Assembly: GCA_947500545.1 (NCBI GenBank)
Contig: CANMSO010000001.1
Coordinates: 950,008-1,014,007, forward strand
Length of the DNA stretch: 64,000 nt
Direction of reading: 5' to 3'
Origin: an uncultured Aquimarina sp.
GTDB taxonomy: Bacteria; Bacteroidota; Bacteroidia; Flavobacteriales; Flavobacteriaceae
Made by a program: the position numbers and the translations under genes. The notes below the pieces were generated by a model. That model did not search any database, was not told where the DNA came from, and saw only the letters and a list, made by a program, of their open reading frames with translations. Of the stretch, positions 18,760 through 29,460 are shown in pieces (the stretch's first letter is position 1; each line of letters opens with the position of its first letter).

Positions 18760-21186
18760 ATGAAAATTTCATATAACTGGTTAAAACAGTTTATTAACCT
18801 TGATTGGGACGCAGAAAAAGCAAGTGAGTTACTTACAGATTTAGGTCTTGAGGTAGAGGGAATAGAAACCTATCAAAGTGTAAAAGGCGGCCTTGAAGGT
18901 GTCGTAGTAGGACAGGTGTTAAATTGTGAAAAACACCCTAATGCCGATAAATTAAAGATTACAAAAGTGGATCTGGGAAATGGTAATCCTGTCCAGATAG
19001 TATGTGGTGCACCAAATGTAGCCGCTGGTCAAAAAGTACCCGTAGCTACCATTGGAACCAAGCTATATGATGAAGAAGGAAAGGAATGGAAAATCAAAAA
19101 AGGAAAAATTAGAGGTGAAGAAAGTCATGGTATGATCTGTGCCGAGGATGAATTAGGACTTGGAAAAAGCCATGATGGCATTATGGTTCTTGACTCTAAT
19201 ATTTCTGTGGGGACCAAAGTTTCGGAGATTTTTGATATAGAAAATGATCAAATTTTTGAAATCGGACTTACTCCAAATCGTGCAGATGCCATGAGTCATT
19301 GGGGTACCGCACGTGACCTGAAAGCGGGATTAATGCAGAAGGATATCAACATAGAACTTATTACTCCTTCTGTAAGTAGTTTTAGAGTTGAAAATAGAGT
19401 AAATAAAATTGATATTGAAGTCAAAGATGCAGATCTGGCTCCAAGATATTGTGGGGTAACTATTTCTAACATCAAAGTGAGTGAGTCTCCAAATTGGCTA
19501 CAACATAGACTTAAGGCTATTGGAATTACTCCAAAAAACAATGTAGTAGATATTACAAATTACGTGTTACATGAATTAGGGCAACCCCTACATGCATTTG
19601 ACTCTGACTACATTGAAGGTGATAAAATTGAAGTAAAAAGATTAGAGAGCGGCACTAAGTTTACTACTTTGGACGAAGTAGAACGCGAATTACACGCTGA
19701 AGATCTCATGATTTGCGACGGAGTAAAACCACTTTGTATTGCAGGTGTATTTGGAGGTATAAACTCTGGTGTTACAGAAACTACAACATCTATTTTTCTT
19801 GAAAGCGCGTATTTTAACCCTGTAAGTGTTCGTAAAACTGCAAAGCGTCACGGATTAAATACTGATGCCTCCTTTAGATTTGAACGAGGTATTGATCCTA
19901 ATGTAACAGAGTACGCATTAAAAAGAGCAGCCCTTCTTATACAGGAACTAGCTGGAGGAGTTATTTCTAGTGAGGTAATAGATTTGTACCCAAAGAAAAT
20001 TGAAGATTTTCAGGTGTTCTTGTCATACGAAAATGTTACTAAACTAATTGGCGAGGAACTCCCACAAGAAACTATAAAAAGTATTCTTTCTTCCCTAGAG
20101 ATTAAAGTGAATAGTGTAAATGAAATTGGTATTGGATTGACTATCCCTGCCTATAGAAATGATGTACAAAGAGAAGCTGATGTTATTGAAGAAATTCTAA
20201 GAGTTTATGGATATAATAATATTGGTTTTACGCAAAAATTAAATGCATCAATATCGGCTATAGATAAGTTCTCTGATCATACTGTACAAAATACAATATC
20301 AAACCAATTGATTGGTCAAGGTTTTAATGAGATGTTGGCAAATTCATTAACTTCACCAGAGTATATAGACTTAAGTGATCAATTGAAGTCTGAAAATAAT
20401 GTTGAAATGCTAAATCCACTAAGTAACGATTTATCTGTGTTAAGACAATCGCTACTTTTCTCTGGTTTAGAAGCTGTTTCATATAATATCAACAGGAAGC
20501 GAGCTGATCTCAAACTGTTTGAATATGGTAAGACTTACCATGATTATAATGGTGAAAGAATTGAGAATAAGCACTTAAGTATAGTCATATCAGGTAATAG
20601 AGCTAAGGAAAGTTGGAAAACAAGCCAACAGACTAGTGATTTCTTTTATTTAAAAGGTATTGTAGTATCTGTTTTAGATCGTTTAGGGTTAACAAAACTA
20701 AAAACCTCACCAATTAAAAATGATCTATTTTCTGAAGGTTTATCTTTTGCTATTGGCAAAGCTAAATTAGTAGACTTTGGGATTGTTAAAAAACCTATTT
20801 TAAAGCATTTTTCAATTTCGCAGGAAGTATTGTATGCTGATTTTAACTGGGACACAATCTTAGAATATGCAAAACATAATAAAGTTAGGTATACTGATAT
20901 TCCAAAATTTCCTGAAGTAAGAAGAGACTTTGCTCTTTTGCTTGACGAAACTATAAAATTTGAGGAAATTAATACAATTGCTAGACAAACGGAAAAACTA
21001 CTCTTGAAAGAAGTGAGTTTATTTGATGTCTATCAAGGAAAAAGCTTACCAAAAGGAAAAAAATCATATGCCGTTAGTTTTACTATTCAGGATGAAAATA
21101 AAACACTTACAGATAAGCAAATTGATAAAATTATGAACAAGTTGCAACATAATTTTGAAAGTAAATTAGGAGCTGAACTTAGATAA
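18760..21186 (+). CDS. pheT: phenylalanine--tRNA ligase beta subunit
   Basis: MKISYNWLKQFINLDW; tRNA-binding domain; PNRADAMSHWGTARDL; RFERGIDP; FPEVRRDFALLLD. Confidence 0.97.
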   Translation: MKISYNWLKQFINLDWDAEKASELLTDLGLEVEGIETYQSVKGGLEGVVVGQVLNCEKHPNADKLKITKVDLGNGNPVQIVCGAPNVAAGQKVPVATIGTKLYDEEGKEWKIKKGKIRGEESHGMICAEDELGLGKSHDGIMVLDSNISVGTKVSEIFDIENDQIFEIGLTPNRADAMSHWGTARDLKAGLMQKDINIELITPSVSSFRVENRVNKIDIEVKDADLAPRYCGVTISNIKVSESPNWLQHRLKAIGITPKNNVVDITNYVLHELGQPLHAFDSDYIEGDKIEVKRLESGTKFTTLDEVERELHAEDLMICDGVKPLCIAGVFGGINSGVTETTTSIFLESAYFNPVSVRKTAKRHGLNTDASFRFERGIDPNVTEYALKRAALLIQELAGGVISSEVIDLYPKKIEDFQVFLSYENVTKLIGEELPQETIKSILSSLEIKVNSVNEIGIGLTIPAYRNDVQREADVIEEILRVYGYNNIGFTQKLNASISAIDKFSDHTVQNTISNQLIGQGFNEMLANSLTSPEYIDLSDQLKSENNVEMLNPLSNDLSVLRQSLLFSGLEAVSYNINRKRADLKLFEYGKTYHDYNGERIENKHLSIVISGNRAKESWKTSQQTSDFFYLKGIVVSVLDRLGLTKLKTSPIKNDLFSEGLSFAIGKAKLVDFGIVKKPILKHFSISQEVLYADFNWDTILEYAKHNKVRYTDIPKFPEVRRDFALLLDETIKFEEINTIARQTEKLLLKEVSLFDVYQGKSLPKGKKSYAVSFTIQDENKTLTDKQIDKIMNKLQHNFESKLGAELR

Positions 21187-21335
21187 ATAAAGTTATATGT
21201 AATTTACAAAGCATATCTTGTCTGTTTAATTTTAAAATAACAATCAATTTATTGAACAAATTAGCGATAAAGTGTATTTTAATACGTTTTGGTAGTACCA
21301 AAACGTTTTTTACTAATCTAAACCCCCTCATAAAC

Positions 21336-23198
21336 ATGAGAAAAATCTATCTCTTATCTACTTTTGTAGTTCTAACAATTACATTTGGATTTTCACAAGA
21401 AAAACTTTGGGAAATCGATCTCAAAGAAACACTTTACGAAGTAGGTTGGATTAAACAATCCAACGATGGTTTAATAATAGCTTCTGGAGCAAAAGGACTA
21501 TTAGCTATGAACAATACTACCGGAGAAACTATTTGGCACAATAAAGAACTTAAAGGGATTGACAAAAATACTTTCCTAACTATAGATGGGTTACCTCTTT
21601 TTTATGTTGAATATGTACCATTGGCAGGAAAAACAAGAGGAATCATAATTAACTCAAGCAATGGAGATGTAGTTTTTGATACAAAGGATGAAGGCTATAG
21701 AATCAAAGAATTTACTATGTTACCAGAAAATGGTATTATTCTTTTTGAGTTGACCAAAGACAAGGAGCGCTACTTAATGAGCTTCAGTCTAAAAACCTGG
21801 AAAAAAGAATGGCTAACTCCAATGGGAGAAAGTAAAGGTCTTATTAAGAGTCTTATCACAAAAAGAAGCTTTATAGATCATGGACCATATTTCAATAAAG
21901 AGAATAATTTAATTGTAGGTATAAAAAATGAAATATTTACTATTAATGGTTCTAATGGTGAAATCGTTTGGCAACATGAGGCTGATAAAAAAATCAAAGC
22001 CTTAGTCTATTCCCAAGTCAATAACAGCTTATATTTAGGTATAAAAAAATCAAAAAAATTAACGGTCCTTGATCCATCCAATGGAAGTGACATTACTCCG
22101 GGTAAATTAAAACTAAGAGGAACATTAATTGATGTACGTCCGGATGAAGCAAATAATTTAATCTTAGTAGAAACCGAAGGGTTTAATATTATTGACCCAA
22201 CTACCAATGAGTTTAAATGGAAAAAGAGCTTTAAAATAGATTATCTTGATGAAGTAATTCCTCATCAAAAAGGTTTAATCGCAATTGGTAAAGACGAAAA
22301 AGACGGAACCATATCCTTGGTAAATGAACAAGGAGAAAAAATCTGGACTAGTAAAGTAAAAGGATATTCGTATTATGTGACTCCAACAGACAAGGGTGTA
22401 ATGTATGTATCTACAGAAAGATCAAATATCCTTGATTTTGAAAAGGGAAAAGATGTTTGGGATAAAGATGTTAAATTCAGATCAATACCCGCTGTCACTT
22501 ATGACGAGAAAGAAAACAAAGTAATACTTTTTGAAAATAAAAAGGGATACAAATTTGATCTTCAATCAGGAAAAATTGATTTATTCGCTGAAGATGTACT
22601 ACTAGAAGACGTAAAAAAGAAAACTCCTCTTTTGGCAGAGTATGTACAAGATGGGGGTTACCTTTTATACACTGGTCAGCATTTATCTTTACTATCTTCT
22701 TCTGGTGATTTGAAATACACTAAATATTATGAACCTGCGTCAGACCTTAAAGGTTTTATTGCTCTTGCCGAAACTGGATTAGCAATCGCCGGGGTGGATT
22801 TAGATATAAGCGGGTCAATGGAGAACATTAGTCAACTCTCTGCATTATCTAGTGGTGCATATATTGGATCTAAAGATCAAACCGATGGAACTACAACAGA
22901 GTCTGTCGTGGCAGGTTTATATGTTGGTGATGAACAAAATATGGCTACTGTATTTGAAATTACCAAAACTAGGTATTCGAATTCAAAAAGTATTAAAAGT
23001 CATAAATTCGTTGTTACTAAAATAAAAAGTGAAACGGCTCCTACCAAGCACGCTATATATATGATTAATAAGAAAACTGGAGCAACTGATAAACAAATTG
23101 ACCTTTTAGATAAAACTCCCAATTATTTAATTGACGAGATCGATGATGTAATTTTTATTAATGAAAAGAACCATCTTATATCTTCCTATAAATTTTAA
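21336..23198 (+). CDS. PQQ/WD40-like beta-propeller secreted protein
   Basis: ORF called from 21252; MRKIYLLSTFVVLTITFGFSQ signal peptide starts at 21336; repeated xNGEIVWQHE/GEKIWTSK motifs. Confidence 0.75.
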   Translation: MRKIYLLSTFVVLTITFGFSQEKLWEIDLKETLYEVGWIKQSNDGLIIASGAKGLLAMNNTTGETIWHNKELKGIDKNTFLTIDGLPLFYVEYVPLAGKTRGIIINSSNGDVVFDTKDEGYRIKEFTMLPENGIILFELTKDKERYLMSFSLKTWKKEWLTPMGESKGLIKSLITKRSFIDHGPYFNKENNLIVGIKNEIFTINGSNGEIVWQHEADKKIKALVYSQVNNSLYLGIKKSKKLTVLDPSNGSDITPGKLKLRGTLIDVRPDEANNLILVETEGFNIIDPTTNEFKWKKSFKIDYLDEVIPHQKGLIAIGKDEKDGTISLVNEQGEKIWTSKVKGYSYYVTPTDKGVMYVSTERSNILDFEKGKDVWDKDVKFRSIPAVTYDEKENKVILFENKKGYKFDLQSGKIDLFAEDVLLEDVKKKTPLLAEYVQDGGYLLYTGQHLSLLSSSGDLKYTKYYEPASDLKGFIALAETGLAIAGVDLDISGSMENISQLSALSSGAYIGSKDQTDGTTTESVVAGLYVGDEQNMATVFEITKTRYSNSKSIKSHKFVVTKIKSETAPTKHAIYMINKKTGATDKQIDLLDKTPNYLIDEIDDVIFINEKNHLISSYKF

Positions 23199-23224
23199 AT
23201 CTGATTAATATCAGACATAATTTT

Positions 23225-23257
23225 AAAAGAGGCTGTTTGTTTAACAGCCTCTTTTTT
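23225..23257 (+). terminator. rho-independent terminator
   Basis: aaaagaggctgtttgtttaacagcctctttttttt hairpin. Confidence 0.85.
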
Positions 23258-23388
23258 TATTCCTCAAAAAGTTATATTTATGCTGTAAGACCAAATAAAA
23301 TAGATAAATGACAGATAGGTGACACCTAAATGTCGTAGTAAAAACAAAGAGCTATTGATAGCTTTGCTCTAAACAAAATTATAAAACT

Positions 23389-25161
23389 ATGGAAGATCAA
23401 TCAATAGCAAAAAATTTAATTTATCAAAGAAAGTTAAAAGGGTACTCTCAAGAAGAGCTTTCAGAAAAAACCAGAGTTACAATTCGCACTATACAACGAA
23501 TAGAAAAAGGAGAAGTTAATCCACATCTACAAACTATAAAACTTTTAGCAGTCGCTCTGGATATAGAAGTTGAGGATCTTATAATCCTGGAAAATCCTAA
23601 GGAAGAAGTAATACAAAAAAAATGGCTCTTATTGATGCACAGTATACCTATACTTGGATTCGTTATTCCCTTATGTAATATATTAATTCCTCTATTTCTT
23701 TGGATACATAAAAGAGAAGATAATAGTATTTATGACACTCATGGGAGAGCTGTTGTAAATTTTCAAATTACCATGACAATTCTATATGTACTCTCATTAA
23801 TTGCACTTATAACTATTGAAGGTGTTGGCTTTTTTATATTTATAGCGGTAATACCATATACAATCATTGTCATGATTTTAAATGTAATCTCTGCAATTAA
23901 CTCACAAAAATGTTATTATCCGTTGTCAATACCTTTTTTAAGAAGGAGTAAAAACAAAAGCTTAAAGATCATGGCAGTTATGACCATTTTTATTTCCTTA
24001 ATGATGAACAGTTGCAATACAATATCACCTGATCATAATATTACAAGATTAGACGGTTCCACAATAACCAAAGATTCATTAACTTCAAAAATCCAACAAC
24101 TTATTACAGATGCAAATGTACATGGAGCAGCAATAACTGTCTTAAATGATAACGCTATAAAGTATCAGAGAGTTTTTGGTAATAAAAACTTTGAGAAAAA
24201 AGAACCACTATCGGACTCCACAAATATGTATGGAGCCTCTTTTAGTAAAGCCGTTTTTTCTGTACTTGTAATGAAACTTGTTGAAGAAAACATTATTGAT
24301 TTGGATACTCCTTTAGAATCCTATCTTCCAAAAAAAATATATACTTATGAATCCCAGACTAGATGGCATGATGATTTTTCAGCACTAAAAACCGATTCGT
24401 TATATCATAAAATTACTGCACGTATGTGTCTTGATCACACTACTGGTTTTTCAAATTGGAGATGGGATGAATCTGACCACAAATTAAGGGTGAATTTTGA
24501 ACCTGGAACTCGTTACAGTTATTCTGGAGAAGGTTTTGTTTACTTACAGGTAGTCCTTGAAAAACTCCTTAATAAAAGTTTAGAAGAACTGGCTCAAGAA
24601 AAAATATTCACACCACTAGATATGAGGCACTCTAGTTATAAATGGAATAGCGTATTTGAAAATAATTTTGCTTATGGTCACTCTAATGTGGGAAAATTAT
24701 ATCCAAAAGATATTGATAATGAACCAAGAGGTGGAAGTACTCTAGAAACTACATCAGCCGATTATAGCAAATTTCTGGAGGCTGTTTTACAGAAAAAAAT
24801 AATAACCAAAGAGTCTTGGAATGAACTTTTTAGACCTCAAATAAGAATCCGATCTATTATGCAATTTGGTCCTTTATCAAAGAAGGATACCACATTAAAC
24901 GACAATATCAAATTAAGTTATGGTCTTGGCTGGGGGTTATTAGAATCTCCTAAGGGTATTGGTGCTTTTAAAGAAGGGCATACTGATGGATTTGAGCACT
25001 ACTCTATTGTATTTCCAGCAGAGGGAAAAGGGATTATGATTATGACAAATAGTGATAATGGCGAAGGCATTTTTAAGGAGCTCCTTGAAGTTGCACTAGG
25101 AGATGTTTATACGCCATGGAAATGGCAAAATTACATCCCATATAACAAAAAAGGCATTTAG
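23389..25161 (+). CDS. XRE HTH - DUF4870-like membrane region - serine beta-lactamase (class C/PBP-like) fusion
   Basis: NLIYQRKLKGYSQEELSEKTRVTIRTIQRIEKGEVNP (HTH_3); SIPILGFVIPLCNILIPLFLWIHKRE (DUF4870-like); ASFSKAVFSVLVMKLVEE (SxxK), RYSYSGEGF. Confidence 0.8.
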   Translation: MEDQSIAKNLIYQRKLKGYSQEELSEKTRVTIRTIQRIEKGEVNPHLQTIKLLAVALDIEVEDLIILENPKEEVIQKKWLLLMHSIPILGFVIPLCNILIPLFLWIHKREDNSIYDTHGRAVVNFQITMTILYVLSLIALITIEGVGFFIFIAVIPYTIIVMILNVISAINSQKCYYPLSIPFLRRSKNKSLKIMAVMTIFISLMMNSCNTISPDHNITRLDGSTITKDSLTSKIQQLITDANVHGAAITVLNDNAIKYQRVFGNKNFEKKEPLSDSTNMYGASFSKAVFSVLVMKLVEENIIDLDTPLESYLPKKIYTYESQTRWHDDFSALKTDSLYHKITARMCLDHTTGFSNWRWDESDHKLRVNFEPGTRYSYSGEGFVYLQVVLEKLLNKSLEELAQEKIFTPLDMRHSSYKWNSVFENNFAYGHSNVGKLYPKDIDNEPRGGSTLETTSADYSKFLEAVLQKKIITKESWNELFRPQIRIRSIMQFGPLSKKDTTLNDNIKLSYGLGWGLLESPKGIGAFKEGHTDGFEHYSIVFPAEGKGIMIMTNSDNGEGIFKELLEVALGDVYTPWKWQNYIPYNKKGI

Positions 25162-25182
25162 GTTTTTATAGTAAACTATAAA

Positions 25183-25214
25183 AAAACCGGAACCTAATTA
25201 GGTTCCGGTTTTTA
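25183..25214. terminator. convergent bidirectional terminator
   Basis: aaaaaccggaacctaattaggttccggttttt perfect hairpin between convergent genes. Confidence 0.9.
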
Positions 25215-25234
25215 AAATTTTATTGTAGAAAAGA

Positions 25235-26509
25235 TTAATTACCTCCTTCTAAAGCTTTAAGCTTATTTTTCATTGTTTCAGCTTTAGGATCATCTAGCTG
25301 ATAGAATATATTCATTAATGTACGCACTGCTTCAACATTATCGGGATTATTTTCCAAAGCTCCTTCTAAATAAGGAACAGCACTACTATACAAGTCCATT
25401 CTTTTTTGCTTCAACTCGTCGTATATTTTATAGTCTTTACTAGAAGTTCCAAGATTGTTCATTTTATCAACAATAGCTTTTTCTCCTTCTAAAATCAAAG
25501 CAGCTATATTAATTTGAGCGGCTGCATAATCAGGCTTCAACTCTAGTGCCTTTTTATAGTAATCTAATGCTTGTTCATTATCACCAAGACGAGAAGCACT
25601 AACTCCTAAGTTATATAGTAAATCTGGGTTTTCAGGATCATTAGCAACAATCTGCTCCATGATTTCTTTATACTTTTCTATATTTCCAAGTTTATAAAAC
25701 ACATCCGCTTCTGCTTGTAATAAAGCTGAGTCTCCAGGATTTTCCTTTTTTGCATCTTCTAGTGCTTTCATAGCCTCTTCATCCTTACCTTGAGTTATAT
25801 AAATCAAAGCAATATTTTTGGCTATTTCACCTTTTTTAGATTCTGTCTTGCGAGCTTCTGGTTTAATATGCGAACCAGATTTAACCATAAGATCTCTTGT
25901 TTGTTTTGAATCAAAAGGCTCTTCTTTTCCAGTTTCTTTATTAGTAGCAACAAATTCTGTTGTCGAACCATTATAACCAACTTTTTTCAATTCGTTATAA
26001 TATGTAAGAGCAGTATCATAATCCTTACCATTTACGGCATTACCTGCTGCAAAATATAAATACGTCGTATCTGCTTTATTAGTTTTGTATCCTAAATACA
26101 ACTTCTCTGCAGCTCCTTTATAATTCTTTGAATTTTGATCTTTAACCGCTCCATCAATCAATGTCTGACGCAATGTCTGAATTTTTACATTAGTATCTTC
26201 AGAATATTTAGAACTACCTGATGCTTTTTCAATTTCAAGAACTTTGTTATAAGCTACTAAAGCTCCTTCAACTTTGTCAAGAGAATCTGCTGCAGTAGAA
26301 GAGATAACCTGCCCTTTAAGGAAATAGTATTGTGCTTTCATTTTTTCATCAGCAACATCCAATTGTCCTTCAACAGCCTTCAATGCTTCACCTGCTACTT
26401 CTAAATTCCCTGATTTAAGAGCTTTAGAAGCTGATTTCAGAGCTTGTTTTTGAGAAAATCCAATAGCACTAACCGCTAGGAATAATACTACGATAAATTT
26501 AGTCTTCAT
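25235..26509 (-). CDS. TPR repeat exported protein
   Basis: Signal peptide; DLLYNLGVSASRLGDNEQALDYYKKALELKPDYAAAQINIA. Confidence 0.85.
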   Translation of the reverse strand: MKTKFIVVLFLAVSAIGFSQKQALKSASKALKSGNLEVAGEALKAVEGQLDVADEKMKAQYYFLKGQVISSTAADSLDKVEGALVAYNKVLEIEKASGSSKYSEDTNVKIQTLRQTLIDGAVKDQNSKNYKGAAEKLYLGYKTNKADTTYLYFAAGNAVNGKDYDTALTYYNELKKVGYNGSTTEFVATNKETGKEEPFDSKQTRDLMVKSGSHIKPEARKTESKKGEIAKNIALIYITQGKDEEAMKALEDAKKENPGDSALLQAEADVFYKLGNIEKYKEIMEQIVANDPENPDLLYNLGVSASRLGDNEQALDYYKKALELKPDYAAAQINIAALILEGEKAIVDKMNNLGTSSKDYKIYDELKQKRMDLYSSAVPYLEGALENNPDNVEAVRTLMNIFYQLDDPKAETMKNKLKALEGGN

Positions 26510-26538
26510 TATTTAAGTATTTTTAAAATGGGATTTAA

Positions 26539-29088
26539 TTATTCTTTGGTTTCATTATCAATATTCGTGCCATCTGAAGCAGCGTCCGAATCTAATGTAG
26601 GAGATGTTGTTTCATCAACATCAACATCAACATCTTCATCGATATCGTCTTCATCATGCATAACTTTCGCAACAGCAGCAATAGAATCTTTACCTTTTAA
26701 GTTTATTAGACGAACACCTTGAGTTGCACGTCCCATAACTCGTAAATCTTCTACTGATAACCTAATAGCTATTCCAGATTTGTTAATAATCATTAGATCA
26801 TCTAAATCTGTAACATTTTTAATAGCTACTAAGTTTCCGGTTTTTTTGGTTACAGATATCGTTTTAACACCTTTACCACCTCTATTAGTAATTCTATAGT
26901 CTTCTAATTTTGAGCGTTTTCCGAATCCGTTTTCAGAAACAACCAAAATATTACTTTCCATATCATTAACCGCAACCATTCCTATCACTTCATCATTGTC
27001 ATCTGCTAAACGTATACCTCGTACTCCTGAAGCTCCTCGACCCATTGGTCGTGTTTTCTCTTCTTCGAAACGGATTGCTTTTCCTGATTTAACTGCAAGC
27101 ATAACCTGACTTTTTCCGTCGGTTAATTTAGCTTCAAGCAATTCATCATTGTCCTTTATAGTAATGGCGTTAATACCATTTGTTCTTGGTCTAGAGTACT
27201 GTTCTAAAGATGTCTTTTTGACCTGACCTTTTTTGGTTGCCATTATGACATAGTGAGAATTAATATACTCTTCATCTTTTAGATCTTGCGTACAGATAAA
27301 TGCTTTTACCTTATCGTCACTTTCAATGTTGATCAAATTCTGTATCGCTCTTCCTTTTGAGGTTTTACTTCCTTCAGGAATTTCGTAAACTCTCATCCAA
27401 AAACATTTTCCTTTTTGGGTAAAGAACAACATGTACTGATGATTAGTCCCCACGAACAAATTTTCTAGGAAATCTTCATTACGCGTGGTACTTCCTTTTT
27501 GACCAACTCCTCCTCTATTTTGCTTCTTATATTCAGTAAGAGAAGTTCTTTTAATATAACCTGCATGTGAAATAGTAATAACTACTTTTTCATCAGGAAT
27601 CATATCTTCAATACTCAAGTCACCACCTGCATATTCTATTTGAGAACGACGATCATCACCATACTTATCTTTTACTTCGATAAGTTCCTCTTTGATGATA
27701 TCCATTCGACGTTCTTTCTTATCCAAGATATCCTTAAGATCCTCAATGGTTTTCATCAACTCTTCATACTCTGCACGCAACTTATCCTGCTCCAGGCCAG
27801 TAAGTTGACGTAAACGCATTTCTACAATCGCCTTAGCTTGAATTTCGGTAAGCTTAAAGGTTTTCATAAGCTTTTCACGAGCCTCATCTGCATTAGCAGA
27901 TGCTCGAATTAAAGCAATCACTTCATCAATATTATCTGAAGCAATGATTAGTCCTTCAAGAATATGGGCTCTTTCTTCAGCTTTTCTAAGTTCATATTTT
28001 GTACGACGAACAACAACTTCATGTCTATGTTCTACAAAATAATGAATCATTTCTTTTACATTCAACAACTGTGGTCTTCCTTTTACCAGTGCAATATTAT
28101 TCACACTAAAAGAAGATTGTAGAGCCGTATATTTATATAAAAGATTTAAAACTATATTAGGTATAGCATCACGTTTAAGTACATAAACGATACGCATACC
28201 ATTTCTATCAGATTCATCACGAATGGTCGAAATCCCATCGATCTTTTTATCATTAACCAGATCGGCAGTCTTCTTAATCATATCTGCCTTATTCACCTGA
28301 TAAGGAATTTCAGAAACGATAATACATTCTCTACCATTTACTTCTTCAAAACTAGCTTTTGCACGTATAACAATTCTACCTCTACCCGTTTTGAATGCCT
28401 CTCTTACACCATCATAACCATATATAGTACCTCCTGTTGGAAAGTCTGGCGCTTTTATATGAGTGATTAACTCATCGATCTCAATATCATTATTTCCTAT
28501 ATAAGCAATAGTACCATCTACAACTTCACTAAGGTTGTGAGGAGGCATGTTTGTTGCCATACCTACTGCAATTCCTGAAGCTCCATTAATTAATAATCCA
28601 GGAATTCTTGTAGGAAGAACTGTAGGTTCTTGAAGTGTGTCATCAAAATTAAATGTATGATCTACCGTGTCCTTATCAATATCTGCAAGCATATCTTCAG
28701 ATATCTTACGCATTCTGGCTTCGGTGTATCGCATTGCTGCCGGGCTATCACCATCAACAGAACCAAAGTTACCTTGGCCATCAACCAACATATACCTTAA
28801 ACTCCATTCCTGAGCCATACGAACCATGGTATCATAAACTGAAGTATCGCCATGTGGGTGATACTTACCAAGAACTTCCCCTACAATTCTTGCGGATTTC
28901 TTATGAGCACTATTTGCCCTAACACCTAATTCATGCATACCGTATAAAACACGTCTGTGCACAGGTTTAAGACCATCCCTAACATCTGGAAGCGCACGAG
29001 ATACAATAACTGACATCGAATAATCGATGTATGCAGACTTCATCTCATCCTCTATATTGATAGGTATAAGTTTTTCTCCTTCTGTCAT
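26539..29088 (-). CDS. gyrA: DNA gyrase subunit A
   Basis: [42 protein letters not shown]; acidic C-terminal tail. Confidence 0.98.
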   Translation of the reverse strand: MTEGEKLIPINIEDEMKSAYIDYSMSVIVSRALPDVRDGLKPVHRRVLYGMHELGVRANSAHKKSARIVGEVLGKYHPHGDTSVYDTMVRMAQEWSLRYMLVDGQGNFGSVDGDSPAAMRYTEARMRKISEDMLADIDKDTVDHTFNFDDTLQEPTVLPTRIPGLLINGASGIAVGMATNMPPHNLSEVVDGTIAYIGNNDIEIDELITHIKAPDFPTGGTIYGYDGVREAFKTGRGRIVIRAKASFEEVNGRECIIVSEIPYQVNKADMIKKTADLVNDKKIDGISTIRDESDRNGMRIVYVLKRDAIPNIVLNLLYKYTALQSSFSVNNIALVKGRPQLLNVKEMIHYFVEHRHEVVVRRTKYELRKAEERAHILEGLIIASDNIDEVIALIRASANADEAREKLMKTFKLTEIQAKAIVEMRLRQLTGLEQDKLRAEYEELMKTIEDLKDILDKKERRMDIIKEELIEVKDKYGDDRRSQIEYAGGDLSIEDMIPDEKVVITISHAGYIKRTSLTEYKKQNRGGVGQKGSTTRNEDFLENLFVGTNHQYMLFFTQKGKCFWMRVYEIPEGSKTSKGRAIQNLINIESDDKVKAFICTQDLKDEEYINSHYVIMATKKGQVKKTSLEQYSRPRTNGINAITIKDNDELLEAKLTDGKSQVMLAVKSGKAIRFEEEKTRPMGRGASGVRGIRLADDNDEVIGMVAVNDMESNILVVSENGFGKRSKLEDYRITNRGGKGVKTISVTKKTGNLVAIKNVTDLDDLMIINKSGIAIRLSVEDLRVMGRATQGVRLINLKGKDSIAAVAKVMHDEDDIDEDVDVDVDETTSPTLDSDAASDGTNIDNETKE

Positions 29089-29460
29089 AAAAAATTTTTT
29101 CTAAAATTGAATTAATAAACGCGCTAATTTAAGTAAATTAAGACGTTTTTAACGATCAATTAGCTATGTAATATACGTAATTTATTAACAAAAATAATAC
29201 TGCACATAGTTAATAAGTCTACCAGCTTAGGTTTTGATTATTAATGCTTTTTTTGTCTATTTACCAATGAATAGGGAAAAACTTACTAAAATGTACAAGA
29301 ATTCATATCAATAAATTCATTACATTTTTTTGATTTAACATGACAAAAGACCGCATTAGTGTCAGATATTTGTTAATCATGGTTTAAAAGGAATAGTTTT
29401 TGTCATAGTAATCTTAAAAATTACTATTTTAGATATAAAGAAAAAGAAGAGATTAATCTT

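Noticed and set aside
28653-28922. Plus-strand 89-aa ORF
   Set aside because: Antisense to the conserved N-terminal region of gyrA.
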